Of a stretch of 64,000 bases of DNA, positions 42,782 to 51,914 are shown piece after piece. Position 1 is the stretch's first letter. Each line of letters opens with the position of its first letter. A program made the translations under genes and the position numbers. Source of the stretch: Sphingomonas sp. (GTDB taxonomy: Bacteria > Pseudomonadota > Alphaproteobacteria > Sphingomonadales > Sphingomonadaceae); contig JAICSX010000003.1 in assembly GCA_025936675.1 (NCBI GenBank), positions 36,974-100,973 on the forward strand. Reading direction: 5' to 3'. The notes under the pieces were generated by a model. The model did no database searches. It was not told where the DNA came from and saw only the letters and a program-made list of their open reading frames with translations.

Positions 42782-44034
42782 ACGGCCTTCATGATGAGCG
42801 AGGCGTTAGTGCCGCCGAACCCAAAGCTGTTGCTAAGCGCTGCGCGAACCGGCCGCTTCTTCGCCTTGTGCGGGACCAGGTCGACCCCCTCGGTGCCCTC
42901 GTCGGGATCATCGAGGTTGAGCGTCGGCGGGACGATCTGGTCGCGGATCGCGAGGATGCAAAAGATCGCCTCGACCGCTCCGGCTCCGCCAAGCAAATGG
43001 CCGATCGCCGATTTGGTGCTGCTCATCGACGCGCCGCTCAGATCATCGCCAAGCACGCGCTTGACCGCTGCAAGCTCGATCGTGTCAGCCATGGTCGACG
43101 TCCCGTGGGCGTTCACGTAATCGATGTCTTCCGGCTTCAGCCCGGCTTTCCTGAGCGCCATCTGCATCGCGAGTTCAGCGCCCCTTCCTTCAGGATGCGG
43201 CGCGGTCACGTGGTAGGCGTCGCCCGATAGCCCATAGCCGACGATCTCGGCATAGATTTTCGCGCCGCGCGCTTTGGCATGCTCATATTCCTCGAGCACC
43301 ACCACGCCCGCGCCCTCGCCCATCACGAATCCTTCGCGATTCTTGTCATAGGGCCGGCTGGCCTGCTCCGGCCGATCATTATAGGACGTATTGAGCGCCC
43401 GGGCCTGGGCAAAGCCGGCTACGCCAAGCGGGTTGATCGTGCTCTCGGCCCCGCCCGCCAGCATGATGTCGGCGTCGCCGTCCTTGATCATCCGGGCAGC
43501 GTCCCCAATCGAGTGGGCGCCGGTCGAGCAGGCGGTGACCACGGAGTGGTTTGGGCCCATCAGCCCATATTTGATCGATACCTGACCCGACGTGAGATTG
43601 ATCAAGCGCCCGTGGACAAAATGCGGGCTGACCCGGCCCGGTCCCTTTTCGGCCAATACGAGGGACTCGCTTTCGATTCCCGGCAAGCCGCCGATCCCGG
43701 ATCCGATGGAAACGCCGGCGCGCTCCTTGGTGGCGTCGTCCATCTCGACAAGGCCGGCGTCTTCGAGTGCCTGGCCGGCGGCGTCGATCGCATAGACGAT
43801 GAACGGATCGACCTGGCGTTGAGTTTTGGGGTCCACCCGCTTATCCGGATCGAAGCCGAACGGATGATCCTTGGGCTTCACCTCGCCTGCGATCTTGGCT
43901 TTTTGGTCGCTGGTGTCGAACCGGGTGATCGCGGCGATACCGCTCTTGCCGGCGATGAGGTTGTTCCAGGTGGTCTCGACGTCACCGCCAAGCGGCGTAA
44001 CCAGCCCGAGACCCGTCACGACGACACGGCGCAT
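42778..44034 (-). CDS. fabF: 3-oxoacyl-ACP synthase II (KAS II)
   Basis: 418 aa. FabF extends acyl chains on ACP with malonyl-ACP. The catalytic triad is visible: Cys in VVTACSTGAHSIG, His in NAHGTSTMADTIE and His in SAIGHLLGGAGAVE; the active-site Lys lies in MSSTKSAIGH. SNSFGFGGTNASL is the C-terminal signature. It follows acpP by 107 bases, with a terminator-like hairpin in between. Confidence 0.97.
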   Translation of the reverse strand: MRRVVVTGLGLVTPLGGDVETTWNNLIAGKSGIAAITRFDTSDQKAKIAGEVKPKDHPFGFDPDKRVDPKTQRQVDPFIVYAIDAAGQALEDAGLVEMDDATKERAGVSIGSGIGGLPGIESESLVLAEKGPGRVSPHFVHGRLINLTSGQVSIKYGLMGPNHSVVTACSTGAHSIGDAARMIKDGDADIMLAGGAESTINPLGVAGFAQARALNTSYNDRPEQASRPYDKNREGFVMGEGAGVVVLEEYEHAKARGAKIYAEIVGYGLSGDAYHVTAPHPEGRGAELAMQMALRKAGLKPEDIDYVNAHGTSTMADTIELAAVKRVLGDDLSGASMSSTKSAIGHLLGGAGAVEAIFCILAIRDQIVPPTLNLDDPDEGTEGVDLVPHKAKKRPVRAALSNSFGFGGTNASLIMKAV

Positions 44035-44054
44035 CTTCTTAGACTCCGTCTAAC

Positions 44055-44098
44055 CTTCTCGAAAACAAACGGCCTCCCGAATGGTTCGGGAAGCCGTT
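44055..44098 (-). terminator. Hairpin with U-tract between acpP and fabF
   Basis: On the minus strand, AACGGCTTCCCGAA and TTCGGGAGGCCGTT (44068-44098) form a 14-base stem with one mismatch and a CCA loop, followed by TGTTTTC. This resembles a Rho-independent terminator. As fabF follows 30 bases later in the same direction, it probably acts as a partial terminator, giving far more acpP than fabF mRNA, which fits the abundance of ACP. Confidence 0.7.
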
Positions 44099-44141
44099 GA
44101 TGCCGCCTTTCGGCGCAGGCGGGCAGTCTTGGCCGACCCGA

Positions 44142-44378
44142 TTAGCCCTTGTTCTGGTCGATATACTCGATCGCGTCGCGAACCGTCGTGATCTTCTCGG
44201 CAGCGTCGTCGGGAATCTCGACACCGAACTCCTCTTCGAAGGCCATGACCAGCTCGACGATGTCGAGGCTGTCGGCGCCGAGATCGTCGATGAAGCTCGC
44301 GTCCTCGGTCACCTTGTCCGGCTCGACGCCGAGATGTTCGACGACGATCTTCTTCACCCGATCGGCAGTCTCGCTCAT
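44142..44378 (-). CDS. acpP: Acyl carrier protein
   Basis: A 78-aa acidic protein. The phosphopantetheine Ser is in [20 protein letters not shown], and the rest ([20 protein letters not shown]) matches housekeeping AcpP. It carries growing acyl chains for FabF and others. First gene of acpP-fabF-mltG; GGAAG lies before the ATG. Confidence 0.98.
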   Translation of the reverse strand: MSETADRVKKIVVEHLGVEPDKVTEDASFIDDLGADSLDIVELVMAFEEEFGVEIPDDAAEKITTVRDAIEYIDQNKG

Positions 44379-44474
44379 GTGGGGCTTCCTCCGTATTGCT
44401 TTTGCGCAGCCCTAGCGGTGCGCTGTTAACGCTGCAAGTGGCGCGCCCGCCATGGCGGCATTAGGTCAGGAGCG

Positions 44475-44921
44475 ATGAGAAGCCGTTCTCTTACGTCGGG
44501 CGAGATCGAGATGGCGCGCTCAATTTTCGCCGACGCGATCGATTATTCGCGGGTTCGCTTGTTCGCAGGCAAATGGTGGCCCTTCCATCCGCGGGGCGCG
44601 GCAATGGCTCCCGCTGGTGACATCTGGTTCCACCCCAATGGCGGCGGCTGGTGCGACGATTTTTCCGAGGAGCCGCTGAGCAGCCAGGCCTTCTTCATGC
44701 ATGAGCTGACTCATGTCTGGCAGGCACAAAAAGGCGGGCGGTTCTATTTGCCGCTGATGCGGCACCCCTTCTGCCGCTATCGCTACGAGCTGCAACCGGG
44801 AAAGCCGTTCTGGCGGTACGGACTGGAGCAGCAGGCGGAGATGGTCCGCCACCGCTTTCTCGCGGATCGCGGATTCCCAGTTCAGACGGTGCCCCCGCGG
44901 GACCTGCTTGACTTCAGCTGA
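44475..44921 (+). CDS. Zincin-like protein (Vgr-related family)
   Basis: 148 aa. FMHELTHVWQAQKGG contains an HELTH motif like the HExxH site of zinc metallopeptidases. A third ligand is not certain; YGLEQQAEMV may supply it (Glu). Similar proteins in sphingomonads are annotated as vgr-related, though no Vgr spike or T6SS gene is nearby. No signal peptide. The name should not be taken as proof of a secretion role. AGGAG lies close to the ATG. Confidence 0.65.
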   Translation: MRSRSLTSGEIEMARSIFADAIDYSRVRLFAGKWWPFHPRGAAMAPAGDIWFHPNGGGWCDDFSEEPLSSQAFFMHELTHVWQAQKGGRFYLPLMRHPFCRYRYELQPGKPFWRYGLEQQAEMVRHRFLADRGFPVQTVPPRDLLDFS

Positions 44922-45029
44922 GTCGCGCCACCGCCCCTTTGCACCTGTAACAATCCTGCAACAGCGCGCGCTCGAAAGTTGCCGATATGTCGCGCCACTC
45001 TTCCTGAATTACAGTTGTTTCGCGCATAA

Positions 45030-45045
45030 TGTCGTTCGCACGACA
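45030..45045. promoter_or_regulatory. Small palindrome before the TonB receptor gene
   Basis: TGTCGT-TCGC-ACGACA, a 6-4-6 palindrome, ends 7 bases before the AAAGGGG ribosome site. It could be an operator in the leader. No known consensus is matched. Confidence 0.3.
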
Positions 45046-45063
45046 ATAATAAAGGGGTTTTCC

Positions 45064-47682
45064 ATGCGCGCGACGCAAGCCTTGCTCATCGGGACATCGA
45101 TTATCGCCGTTGCGGCATCTGCTGCGGCAGCAACCGGCGCTCAGACGACGCCGGAACAGACGGCGCAGGCGGTCAATCCGCCGCCGCAGGCTGCACCCGT
45201 GCAGTCGCAGGAAGAAGGCGCGATCATCGTCACCGCCACCAAGCGCGCTTCGACGGTCCAGGACGTGCCTTTCTCGGTCAATGCGCAAACCGCGGCCGAC
45301 CTGCAGCGAGCGCATGCCCAGACCATCGAGGATATCAGCCGCAACGTTGCCGGCCTGACCGTCCAGAACCTCGGCCCCGGCCAGAGCCAGGTGTCGATTC
45401 GCGGCGTCTCCGCCGGCCAGGTCGTGCGTGACCAGCCGGGCGTGAAAGAGCAGGTTGGCATCTACCTCGACGAAACGCCGGTATCGCTTTCGCTGTTCAC
45501 CCCAGACTTCGATCTCTTCGACCTGAACCGGGTCGAGACTCTGCGTGGTCCGCAGGGCACTCTGTTCGGCGCAGGATCGGTCGGCGGCACGATCCGCTAC
45601 ATCACCAACCAGCCGAAGCTCGAGACGATCGAAGGCCAGGTCGAAGCCGGGGTCGACGTCGCGAAAGGCGGCGATATCGGATATGACGCGAAAGCGGCGC
45701 TCAATCTGCCGATGGGCAACGTCGCAGCGATCCGCGGCGTCGCCTACTATGATCACTTCCCCGGCTTCATCAATTCAGTCGGTCCATACAGCAAGAAGAA
45801 CGTCAATGACGGCGAACGCTACGGCGGCCGTCTGTCGATGCTTCTGCAGCCCACTGACGCCATCAAGATCACGCCGCGCGTGGTCTGGCAGCGGGCGACC
45901 GCCAACGGCTTCAACCGCGAGGAATTCTACAACCTCTACGACAACCAGTTCACGACGGGCGCCGCCGGCACCGATCTCGGCAAGGGAAGCCGCACCGTCT
46001 ATTTGAAGATTCCGGAAGAATTCCGTGACCAGACCGGCCTTTACGACCTGACGGCAAGCTGGAATTTTGGACCCGCCGAGCTCACCTCGGTGAGCAGCTA
46101 CGTGCATCGCAACATCCTAGTCAGCCGCGATGCGTCGGCGCTGACCGGCTCCGTCAGCGTCGACCTCGGTCTGCCGCCGGCGGCGATTAACCTGCCGTCG
46201 AACCTGCGCGACATGACCAAGCTCGACCAGTTCACGCAGGAGCTTCGGCTCGCCTCGACGGGGACGGGCCCGCTGCAGTGGGTGTTCGGCGGTTTTTACA
46301 GCCACGCCGACCGCACCTATCACCAGCGCCTGCCAACGCCTGGGTACGATGCTTATGTGGACGCGGCATTGGACTCGCCGGGTCTATCCGCATCGGTCGA
46401 CAACGGCTTCGGCCTCGTCGACAATCCGTACCATTCCGACTTGCCCTACGTAGACACGCAAAAGGCGCTGTTCGGAGAGGCGAGCTACAAGTTCAACCAG
46501 TTCAAGGTCACGGCTGGTGGCCGCTGGTACGATTTCCACGAGAAGCGACGCTTCCACTCCGGCGGCTTGTTCTCGGCCGACGACGATCGCACCGATAAGA
46601 CCAGCTCGAACGGCTTCTCGCCGCGCGGAATCCTGAGCTGGGAGCCCGACCGGAGCCTCAGCGTCAACGTCCAGATAGCCAAGGGCTTCCGCCTCGGAGG
46701 CGTCAACGATCCGCTCAACGTCCCGCTTTGTAGCGGCTCAGATGTCGCGACCTTCGGTCATTTCCAGACCTACAAGGACGAGACGGACTGGAACTACGAG
46801 GCCGGAGTCAAATATTCGAAGCACGGCATCACGTTCAACGCCGCGGCTTTCTACAACCAGCTGAGGAACCTCCAAGTCACGCTGGATGCCGGCAGTTGCT
46901 CGTCGCGCATCGTCTTCAACGTGCCCAAGGCTCACGCCGAGGGCATCGAAGCCGAGTTCGAGGTCCATCCGATGACGGGTCTGGACCTGTCGTTCGCTGG
47001 CAGCTTGTTGAATTCGAAGTTCGACTCCTCCGTCACCAGCAATGGCGTCGTCGTTGAAGGCATCCGCAATGGCAATCGCCTGCCGACTGTGCCGAAATAT
47101 CAGTTCGCTGCGACCGCCAACTACGAATCTCGGTTCAACGCGAATTCTGACTGGTACGCGAATGCCAGCGTTCAGCGTATCGGGAGCCGTTACACGCAGC
47201 CCAGCGACCAGGAGCCGATCGGTCTGATCGGCCTCACATGGTTTGATCCGGCCACCGGCGCCTCAAGTGCTCCGGGTGGCGTGCCGACCGCGCTCGGGAC
47301 CTTCCCGCTGCCGGCTTACACGCTCGTCAACCTTTCGGCCGGGCTGCATTGGGACAATGGTCTCGACGTCTCGGTCTACGTGAACAACCTGTTCGACGTG
47401 GATCCGAAGCTGTCGCTCGACCGTGAGCGCGGGCTTCGTGCGCGCATCGGCTACAACGTGGGCCTCCCGCGGATCATCGGTCTGACGGTGCGCGATAGCT
47501 TCGGCGGTCACGTCGCTCCGCCACCGCCGCCTCCGCCTCCGCCGCCTCCGCCTCCGCCGCCGACGCAGACCTGCCCGGACGGATCGGTAGTCGCGGCGAC
47601 GGGGACCTGCCCGGTTCCGCCACCGCCTCCTCCACCGCCGCCGCCTCCTCCGCCGGCACCGGCGCCCGAGCGCGGCAACTAA
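45064..47682 (+). CDS. TonB-dependent receptor with proline-rich C-terminal tail
   Basis: 872 aa. Signal peptide to about residue 27; a plug domain (about 45-165) with IIVTATKRASTVQDVPFSVN and NRVETLRGPQGTLFGAGSVG; then a 22-stranded barrel. The barrel ends with LPRIIGLTVRDSF, the usual C-terminal strand ending in Phe. After it come about 55 residues with two runs of 13 or more prolines around a TCPDGSVVAATGTCP insert. The tail would stick out into the periplasm. AAAGGGG precedes ATG 45064; the frame start at 44908 is not used. The substrate is unknown. A Tat-exported flavoenzyme follows 6 bases later. Confidence 0.92.
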   Translation: MRATQALLIGTSIIAVAASAAAATGAQTTPEQTAQAVNPPPQAAPVQSQEEGAIIVTATKRASTVQDVPFSVNAQTAADLQRAHAQTIEDISRNVAGLTVQNLGPGQSQVSIRGVSAGQVVRDQPGVKEQVGIYLDETPVSLSLFTPDFDLFDLNRVETLRGPQGTLFGAGSVGGTIRYITNQPKLETIEGQVEAGVDVAKGGDIGYDAKAALNLPMGNVAAIRGVAYYDHFPGFINSVGPYSKKNVNDGERYGGRLSMLLQPTDAIKITPRVVWQRATANGFNREEFYNLYDNQFTTGAAGTDLGKGSRTVYLKIPEEFRDQTGLYDLTASWNFGPAELTSVSSYVHRNILVSRDASALTGSVSVDLGLPPAAINLPSNLRDMTKLDQFTQELRLASTGTGPLQWVFGGFYSHADRTYHQRLPTPGYDAYVDAALDSPGLSASVDNGFGLVDNPYHSDLPYVDTQKALFGEASYKFNQFKVTAGGRWYDFHEKRRFHSGGLFSADDDRTDKTSSNGFSPRGILSWEPDRSLSVNVQIAKGFRLGGVNDPLNVPLCSGSDVATFGHFQTYKDETDWNYEAGVKYSKHGITFNAAAFYNQLRNLQVTLDAGSCSSRIVFNVPKAHAEGIEAEFEVHPMTGLDLSFAGSLLNSKFDSSVTSNGVVVEGIRNGNRLPTVPKYQFAATANYESRFNANSDWYANASVQRIGSRYTQPSDQEPIGLIGLTWFDPATGASSAPGGVPTALGTFPLPAYTLVNLSAGLHWDNGLDVSVYVNNLFDVDPKLSLDRERGLRARIGYNVGLPRIIGLTVRDSFGGHVAPPPPPPPPPPPPPPPTQTCPDGSVVAATGTCPVPPPPPPPPPPPPPAPAPERGN
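47516..47664 (+). repeat. Two CCN (polyproline) codon tracts in the receptor tail
   Basis: Runs of CCG/CCT/CCA codons at 47516-47564 and 47618-47664 encode the two polyproline blocks. Codon use is mixed, which limits slippage, but length change by whole codons is plausible. Confidence 0.85.
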
Positions 47683-47688
47683 GGCGAA

Positions 47689-48930
47689 GTGAAACCTGTA
47701 AGCGTATCGCGCCGCTCGCTCCTCATCGGGGCGGGCGGCGCAGCCGTTTCTCCGCTAATGGCCAAGCCGATGGCGAAAAAAGGCGGAGAGCATATCGCAA
47801 TAGTCGGGGCCGGCGTGTTCGGCGCCTGGACGGCGCATCACCTCCAGCAGGCCGGGCACAGGGTCACGCTGATCGACGCGTGGGGACCGGCGCACAGCCG
47901 CGCCTCTTCGGGCGGCGAATCCCGCCTCACCCGCGCGGCCTACGGCAAGGACGAGATCTACACTCGGATGGCGATGGATTCGCTGCCGCAGTGGAAGGCA
48001 CTGAGCGCCGTCTCGGGCCTGCCGATCCTGATTCAGTGCGGGATCCTGTTCTTCTTCCCGACCGAGGAGCCGTACGTCCAGGATAGCATCGCTGCGCACA
48101 GGAAATTCGGCCTCCCGACCGACGTGCTGACCCAGCCCGAAATGGCGCGGCGTTTCCCAATGATCGACTTCGACGGGATCAAGGTAGGACTTTACGAGCC
48201 CGGCTTTGGAGCGCTGATGGCGCGGCGGTCGGTGCTGACGCTGGTGGAGCGCTTCGTGAAGGCTGGCGGGACGTACATGAAGGGCTTCGTCGAGCCACCT
48301 GCGACCGCCACTGAACTGCACGAGATAAAATTATCATCGGGAGAGCGCGTGAAGGCGGACCGGTTCGTCTTCGCTGCGGGGCCCTGGCTGCCAAAGCTCT
48401 TCCCGCAAGTCATCGGCCGGAAGATCGAACCAACCCGTCAGGAAGTCTTCTATTTCGCCTCACCTGCCGGCGATCTGCGTTTCTCGCCCGGCGCGATGCC
48501 CGGCTGGGCCGACTTCAATGGCGGCGACATCTTCTACGGCTTCCCCGACCTCGAGACTCGGGGCCTCAAGTTCGCGCATGACCAACATGGGGTCGAGGTC
48601 GATCCCGACACACAGAGCCGGCGTCCGACGGAGGCGGCGCTTGCGGAGATCGTCGCCTATCGCGACCGGCGGTTCCCGCTGCTCAAAGGCGCGCAGCTAA
48701 CCGGCGCCGAAGTCTGCCAGTATGAGAATAGCTCCAACGGCGACTTCCTGATCGACCTGCACCCTGAATGGGCGAACGTGCTGCTGCTGGGCGGCGGCTC
48801 CGGGCACGGATTCAAGCATGGGCCCGAAGTCGGCCGCTTTGCTGCCGCACGCCTCATGGGCTCAGCCAAGCCGGAGCCGCGGTTCAGCCTCGCAACCAAG
48901 GCCGAAACACACCACCGCGAAGTGCACTAG
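47689..48930 (+). CDS. Tat-exported FAD-dependent oxidoreductase (DAO family)
   Basis: 413 aa. SRRSLLIGAGGAAVSP is a twin-arginine signal. The FAD-binding GxGxxG is in IAIVGAGVFGAWTAHHLQQA; RASSGGESRLTR is the MTOX/sarcosine-oxidase motif, and LLLGGGSGHGFKHGPEVGRF closes the flavin site. The family oxidises secondary or primary amines, including N-methyl amino acids. GTG start, 6 bases after the receptor stop, so an operon: the receptor may import the amine substrate of the periplasmic oxidase. Covalent-FAD Cys of sarcosine oxidase is not clearly found. Confidence 0.85.
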   Translation: MKPVSVSRRSLLIGAGGAAVSPLMAKPMAKKGGEHIAIVGAGVFGAWTAHHLQQAGHRVTLIDAWGPAHSRASSGGESRLTRAAYGKDEIYTRMAMDSLPQWKALSAVSGLPILIQCGILFFFPTEEPYVQDSIAAHRKFGLPTDVLTQPEMARRFPMIDFDGIKVGLYEPGFGALMARRSVLTLVERFVKAGGTYMKGFVEPPATATELHEIKLSSGERVKADRFVFAAGPWLPKLFPQVIGRKIEPTRQEVFYFASPAGDLRFSPGAMPGWADFNGGDIFYGFPDLETRGLKFAHDQHGVEVDPDTQSRRPTEAALAEIVAYRDRRFPLLKGAQLTGAEVCQYENSSNGDFLIDLHPEWANVLLLGGGSGHGFKHGPEVGRFAAARLMGSAKPEPRFSLATKAETHHREVH

Positions 48931-49487
48931 TCCGGCTTCTTCGCGACCCCCACCAGCGCGGGCCGCAGCAAGCGGTCCTTCATCACGTAACCCGGCTGCA
49001 TTTCCTCGACGATCGTGCCGGGCTCCTCGTCGCTCGGCATCTCCATCATCGCCTGGTGGCGATGCGGGTCGAGCGGCTCGCCCTTGGTCTTGATGCGGGT
49101 GATGCCGTGGCGCTGGAACACCGCGTCGAGCTCGCGTGACGTGGCCTCGATGCCGGCAAGGAAATTGCTCGCGGTCTTATCGGCCCGCAATTCATCGGTG
49201 ACCGCCGCAAGCGCGCGCTCGAGGTGATCCTTGATCGCCAGCATGTCGCGCGCGAAGCCCGCCGCGGCATAGCTGGTTGCCTGCTGCAGCTCCTGCTCCA
49301 GCCGCCGCCGGACGTTCTGGGTCTCGGCGGCCGCATAAAGCGCCTTCGACTTCGCTTCCTCGAGCTGTTGCTCGAGCTCGGCGACTCGATCATGTTCGGC
49401 GACTTCGGGCGAATCCTCCGCGGTTTCCTTGCGCAGCTCCTCCGCGTCCTCGTGAAGTTGCTCTTCGTCTTTCGTGGCCTCTGTCAT
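48927..49487 (-). CDS. grpE: Nucleotide exchange factor GrpE
   Basis: 186 aa. Acidic N-terminal part, long coiled coil (about 30-85, RVAELEQQLEEAKSKALYAA), then the beta domain ending YVMKDRLLRPALVGVAKKP with IVEEMQPGY, the family signature. It releases ADP from DnaK. ATG overlaps the hrcA stop (ATGA); upstream frame is shadow of hrcA. Shares CTAG with the convergent oxidoreductase. Confidence 0.96.
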   Translation of the reverse strand: MTEATKDEEQLHEDAEELRKETAEDSPEVAEHDRVAELEQQLEEAKSKALYAAAETQNVRRRLEQELQQATSYAAAGFARDMLAIKDHLERALAAVTDELRADKTASNFLAGIEATSRELDAVFQRHGITRIKTKGEPLDPHRHQAMMEMPSDEEPGTIVEEMQPGYVMKDRLLRPALVGVAKKPD

Positions 49488-50524
49488 GCCATCAATCTCG
49501 TTAGTGCTTTGGCTGTAAAATCCACCATGGGGACCACGCGGGCATAGTTCAACCGCGTCGGCCCGATCACCCCCACAACGCCCACCACCTCGCCCTGGCT
49601 CCCGCGATAGGGCGCCGCGATCACCGACGAGCCCGAAAGAGCGAACATCCGGTTCTCCGCGCCGATGAAGATTCGGCAGCCGGGCGCATCCCGCGCGCCC
49701 TCGAGAAGTCGCGCGATCTCCTGTGCTTCCTCGAGCTCGTCGAGGAGCTTGCGGACGCGGTCGAGGTCCTCGGCCGCATTCGCGTCGATGAGGTTCGCCT
49801 GTCCGCGAACAATGAGAACAGGGCGGCGGGCATGATCCTGACTCCAAGCAGCAAGGCCGGAGGCGACCAGCTCGGCGGCTGTGGCGTCGATCGCCTCCTT
49901 GCGGTCGCGGATTTCGGCGCGCAGGCGAGCTTCCGCCTCAGAGAGCGTCAGGCCCGAGAGACGCGCGTTGATGAAGTTGCTGACCTCGGTGAGGCCCGCT
50001 GCCGTGGTCGCGTCGTCGAGCGAGACGATGCGGTTCTCGACACTCCCGTCGGAACCGACCAGCACGGCCAGCGCACGGCGCGGGGTTAGCGGCACGAAGC
50101 TCAGCTGCTTTAAGACGATCTCGCGTTTAGGAGCCAGGACTATGCCGGCAGCCTGGCTGAGCCCCGACAGCGCCGCCGAAGCCGCCGCAAGCGCATCCTC
50201 GATCGGCTGATCCCGGACGATCTGCCGCTCGATCTCTCGCCGCTCTCGCGGATCGGGCGCGGCCGCCTGCATGATTCCGTCGACGAAAAGTCGAAGGCCG
50301 CTGTCGGTCGGGATGCGGCCCGCTGAGGTATGCGGGTGAGTTAAAAGCCCCCGCTCCTCCAGATCCTGCATCACGCCGCGGATCGAGGCGGGCGACAGGC
50401 TGATGCTGCCGGCAAGCGCCTTGGAGCCGATCGGCAGCCCCCGCTCGAGATACGCCTCAACGACCATCCCGAAAATCTCGCGCATGCGGTCGGTCAATTC
50501 GACGATGGGCTGACTCATGCGCAT
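49484..50524 (-). CDS. hrcA: Heat-inducible transcription repressor HrcA
   Basis: 346 aa. An N-terminal winged helix (YLERGLPIGSKALAGSISLS and MQDLEERGLLTHPHTSAGRI) and a GAF-like C-terminal domain. HrcA represses groESL and often grpE/dnaK through CIRCE sites. No CIRCE (TTAGCACTC-n9-GAGTGCTAA) is visible upstream of hrcA here. Starts at ATG 50524 or 50518; neither has a clear ribosome site. Divergent from rph with 62 bases between. Confidence 0.95.
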   Translation of the reverse strand: MRMSQPIVELTDRMREIFGMVVEAYLERGLPIGSKALAGSISLSPASIRGVMQDLEERGLLTHPHTSAGRIPTDSGLRLFVDGIMQAAAPDPRERREIERQIVRDQPIEDALAAASAALSGLSQAAGIVLAPKREIVLKQLSFVPLTPRRALAVLVGSDGSVENRIVSLDDATTAAGLTEVSNFINARLSGLTLSEAEARLRAEIRDRKEAIDATAAELVASGLAAWSQDHARRPVLIVRGQANLIDANAAEDLDRVRKLLDELEEAQEIARLLEGARDAPGCRIFIGAENRMFALSGSSVIAAPYRGSQGEVVGVVGVIGPTRLNYARVVPMVDFTAKALTRLMA

Positions 50525-50586
50525 TCATCTAGGATTGCCGGGTTTCACGGTCTAGGGACGCGCTCACACCAGTATCAGGAGAGTCT

Positions 50587-51303
50587 ATGCGTCCGTCCGG
50601 CCGAGCGCCCGACCAAATGCGCGAATTGAAATTCGAGCCCGGCTTCACCCGTCACGCCGAAGGATCGTGCCTCGTTAGCTTCGGCGACACGCGCGTCCTG
50701 TGCACCGCGAGCGTCGAGGACCGGCTTCCGCCCTTCCTTCGCGGCAAAGGTCAGGGCTGGGTTACGGCCGAATATGGGATGCTTCCGCGGGCAACGCACA
50801 CCCGCGGCAACCGCGAGGCGGCGAAAGGCAAGCAGTCGGGCAGGACGCAGGAAATTCAACGGCTGATTGGCCGAAGCTTGCGTGCGGTGGTCGATTTGAA
50901 AACGCTCGGCGAACGGCAGGTGATCGTCGATTGCGACGTGATCCAGGCGGACGGCGGGACGCGCACGGCGTCGATCTCCGGCGGCTGGGTCGCACTCAGG
51001 ATCGCTGTCGACAAGCTGCTGCAATCCAAGGCACTTTCCGCCGATCCGATCCGGACACAGGTTGCGGCGGTGAGCTGCGGAATCCATAAGGGCAACGCGG
51101 TTCTAGACCTCGACTACGAGGAGGACAGCCAGGCCGGCTGCGACGGCAATTTCGTTCTGACGGCCGACGGAAGCATCGTCGAGGCGCAGGTCACCGCCGA
51201 GGGCGAATGCTATGACGAGGAAGGCCTGCTTCGATTGCTGCGCCTGGCGCGGATCGGCTGCGGCGAGATCTTCCAGGCGCAATTGAAGGCTACCGGTCGA
51301 TGA
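50587..51303 (+). CDS. rph: Ribonuclease PH
   Basis: 238 aa. RNase PH trims the 3' ends of tRNA precursors using phosphate. [20 protein letters not shown] is the usual N-terminus; [20 protein letters not shown] carries the active-site Arg and phosphate contacts, and [20 protein letters not shown] the core. GGAGAG precedes the ATG. First of a coupled rph-rdgB-hemW operon. Confidence 0.97.
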   Translation: MRPSGRAPDQMRELKFEPGFTRHAEGSCLVSFGDTRVLCTASVEDRLPPFLRGKGQGWVTAEYGMLPRATHTRGNREAAKGKQSGRTQEIQRLIGRSLRAVVDLKTLGERQVIVDCDVIQADGGTRTASISGGWVALRIAVDKLLQSKALSADPIRTQVAAVSCGIHKGNAVLDLDYEEDSQAGCDGNFVLTADGSIVEAQVTAEGECYDEEGLLRLLRLARIGCGEIFQAQLKATGR

Positions 51304-51914
51304 GGCCGATCGGGGAGAGGCTTGTCATCGCCACGCATAATGCCGGCAAGCTGCGCGAGATCGCGGCGCTCGTCGAACCGCTGGGGCTGTCCTGCGTCGG
51401 TGCGGAGGAGCTTGGCCTCCCGGAACCTGAGGAAATCGGGAACACGTTCGCGGACAATGCCGACCTGAAGGCGCGCGAGGCGGCGGATCTCAGCGGCTTG
51501 CCCGCGCTCGCCGACGACAGCGGCCTCTGCGTCGACGCACTTCACGGCCGTCCCGGCATCTTCTCCGCGCGCTGGGCAGAGGACGAGGCCGGCAATCGCG
51601 ATTGGATGCGCGCGATGGAGCGCGTCTGGCGCGAAGTGCATGCGGAAGAGCCGGATGAGCCCGCTCCCGCGGCGCATTTCGTCTGCTCGCTGGCAATCGC
51701 CTGGCCGAACGACGGGCAGACAGAGACTTTCGACGGACGCGTAGACGGAACCCTGGTCTGGCCGCCTCGAGGTGAGCGTGGGTTCGGCTATGATCCGATG
51801 TTCGTACCCGTCGGCTATCAGGAGACCTTCGGTGAGCTCGATCCAGATCTCAAGCACTCGATCAGCCACCGCGCCGATGCATTCCGCAAGCTTCTGGCGG
51901 CGCTGAACGAATGA
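51300..51914 (+). CDS. rdgB: RdgB/HAM1 XTP/dITP pyrophosphatase
   Basis: 204 aa. Cleans the pool of deaminated purine nucleotides by hydrolysing ITP, dITP and XTP to monophosphates. Motifs: [52 protein letters not shown] and [11 protein letters not shown]. Overlaps rph and hemW by 4 bases each. Confidence 0.96.
   Translation: MRPIGERLVIATHNAGKLREIAALVEPLGLSCVGAEELGLPEPEEIGNTFADNADLKAREAADLSGLPALADDSGLCVDALHGRPGIFSARWAEDEAGNRDWMRAMERVWREVHAEEPDEPAPAAHFVCSLAIAWPNDGQTETFDGRVDGTLVWPPRGERGFGYDPMFVPVGYQETFGELDPDLKHSISHRADAFRKLLAALNE

Noticed and set aside
44475..44921. Type VI secretion spike (from the vgr-related name)
   Set aside because: The protein has a zincin-like HELTH motif and no gp27/gp5 features; no other T6SS gene is nearby.
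47516..47664. Possible CRISPR or minisatellite
   Set aside because: It is CCN codon repetition in frame with the receptor; there are no spacers or conserved repeat units.
50525..50586. CIRCE operator upstream of hrcA
   Set aside because: The hrcA-rph spacer was read for TTAGCACTC and GAGTGCTAA; neither arm is present.
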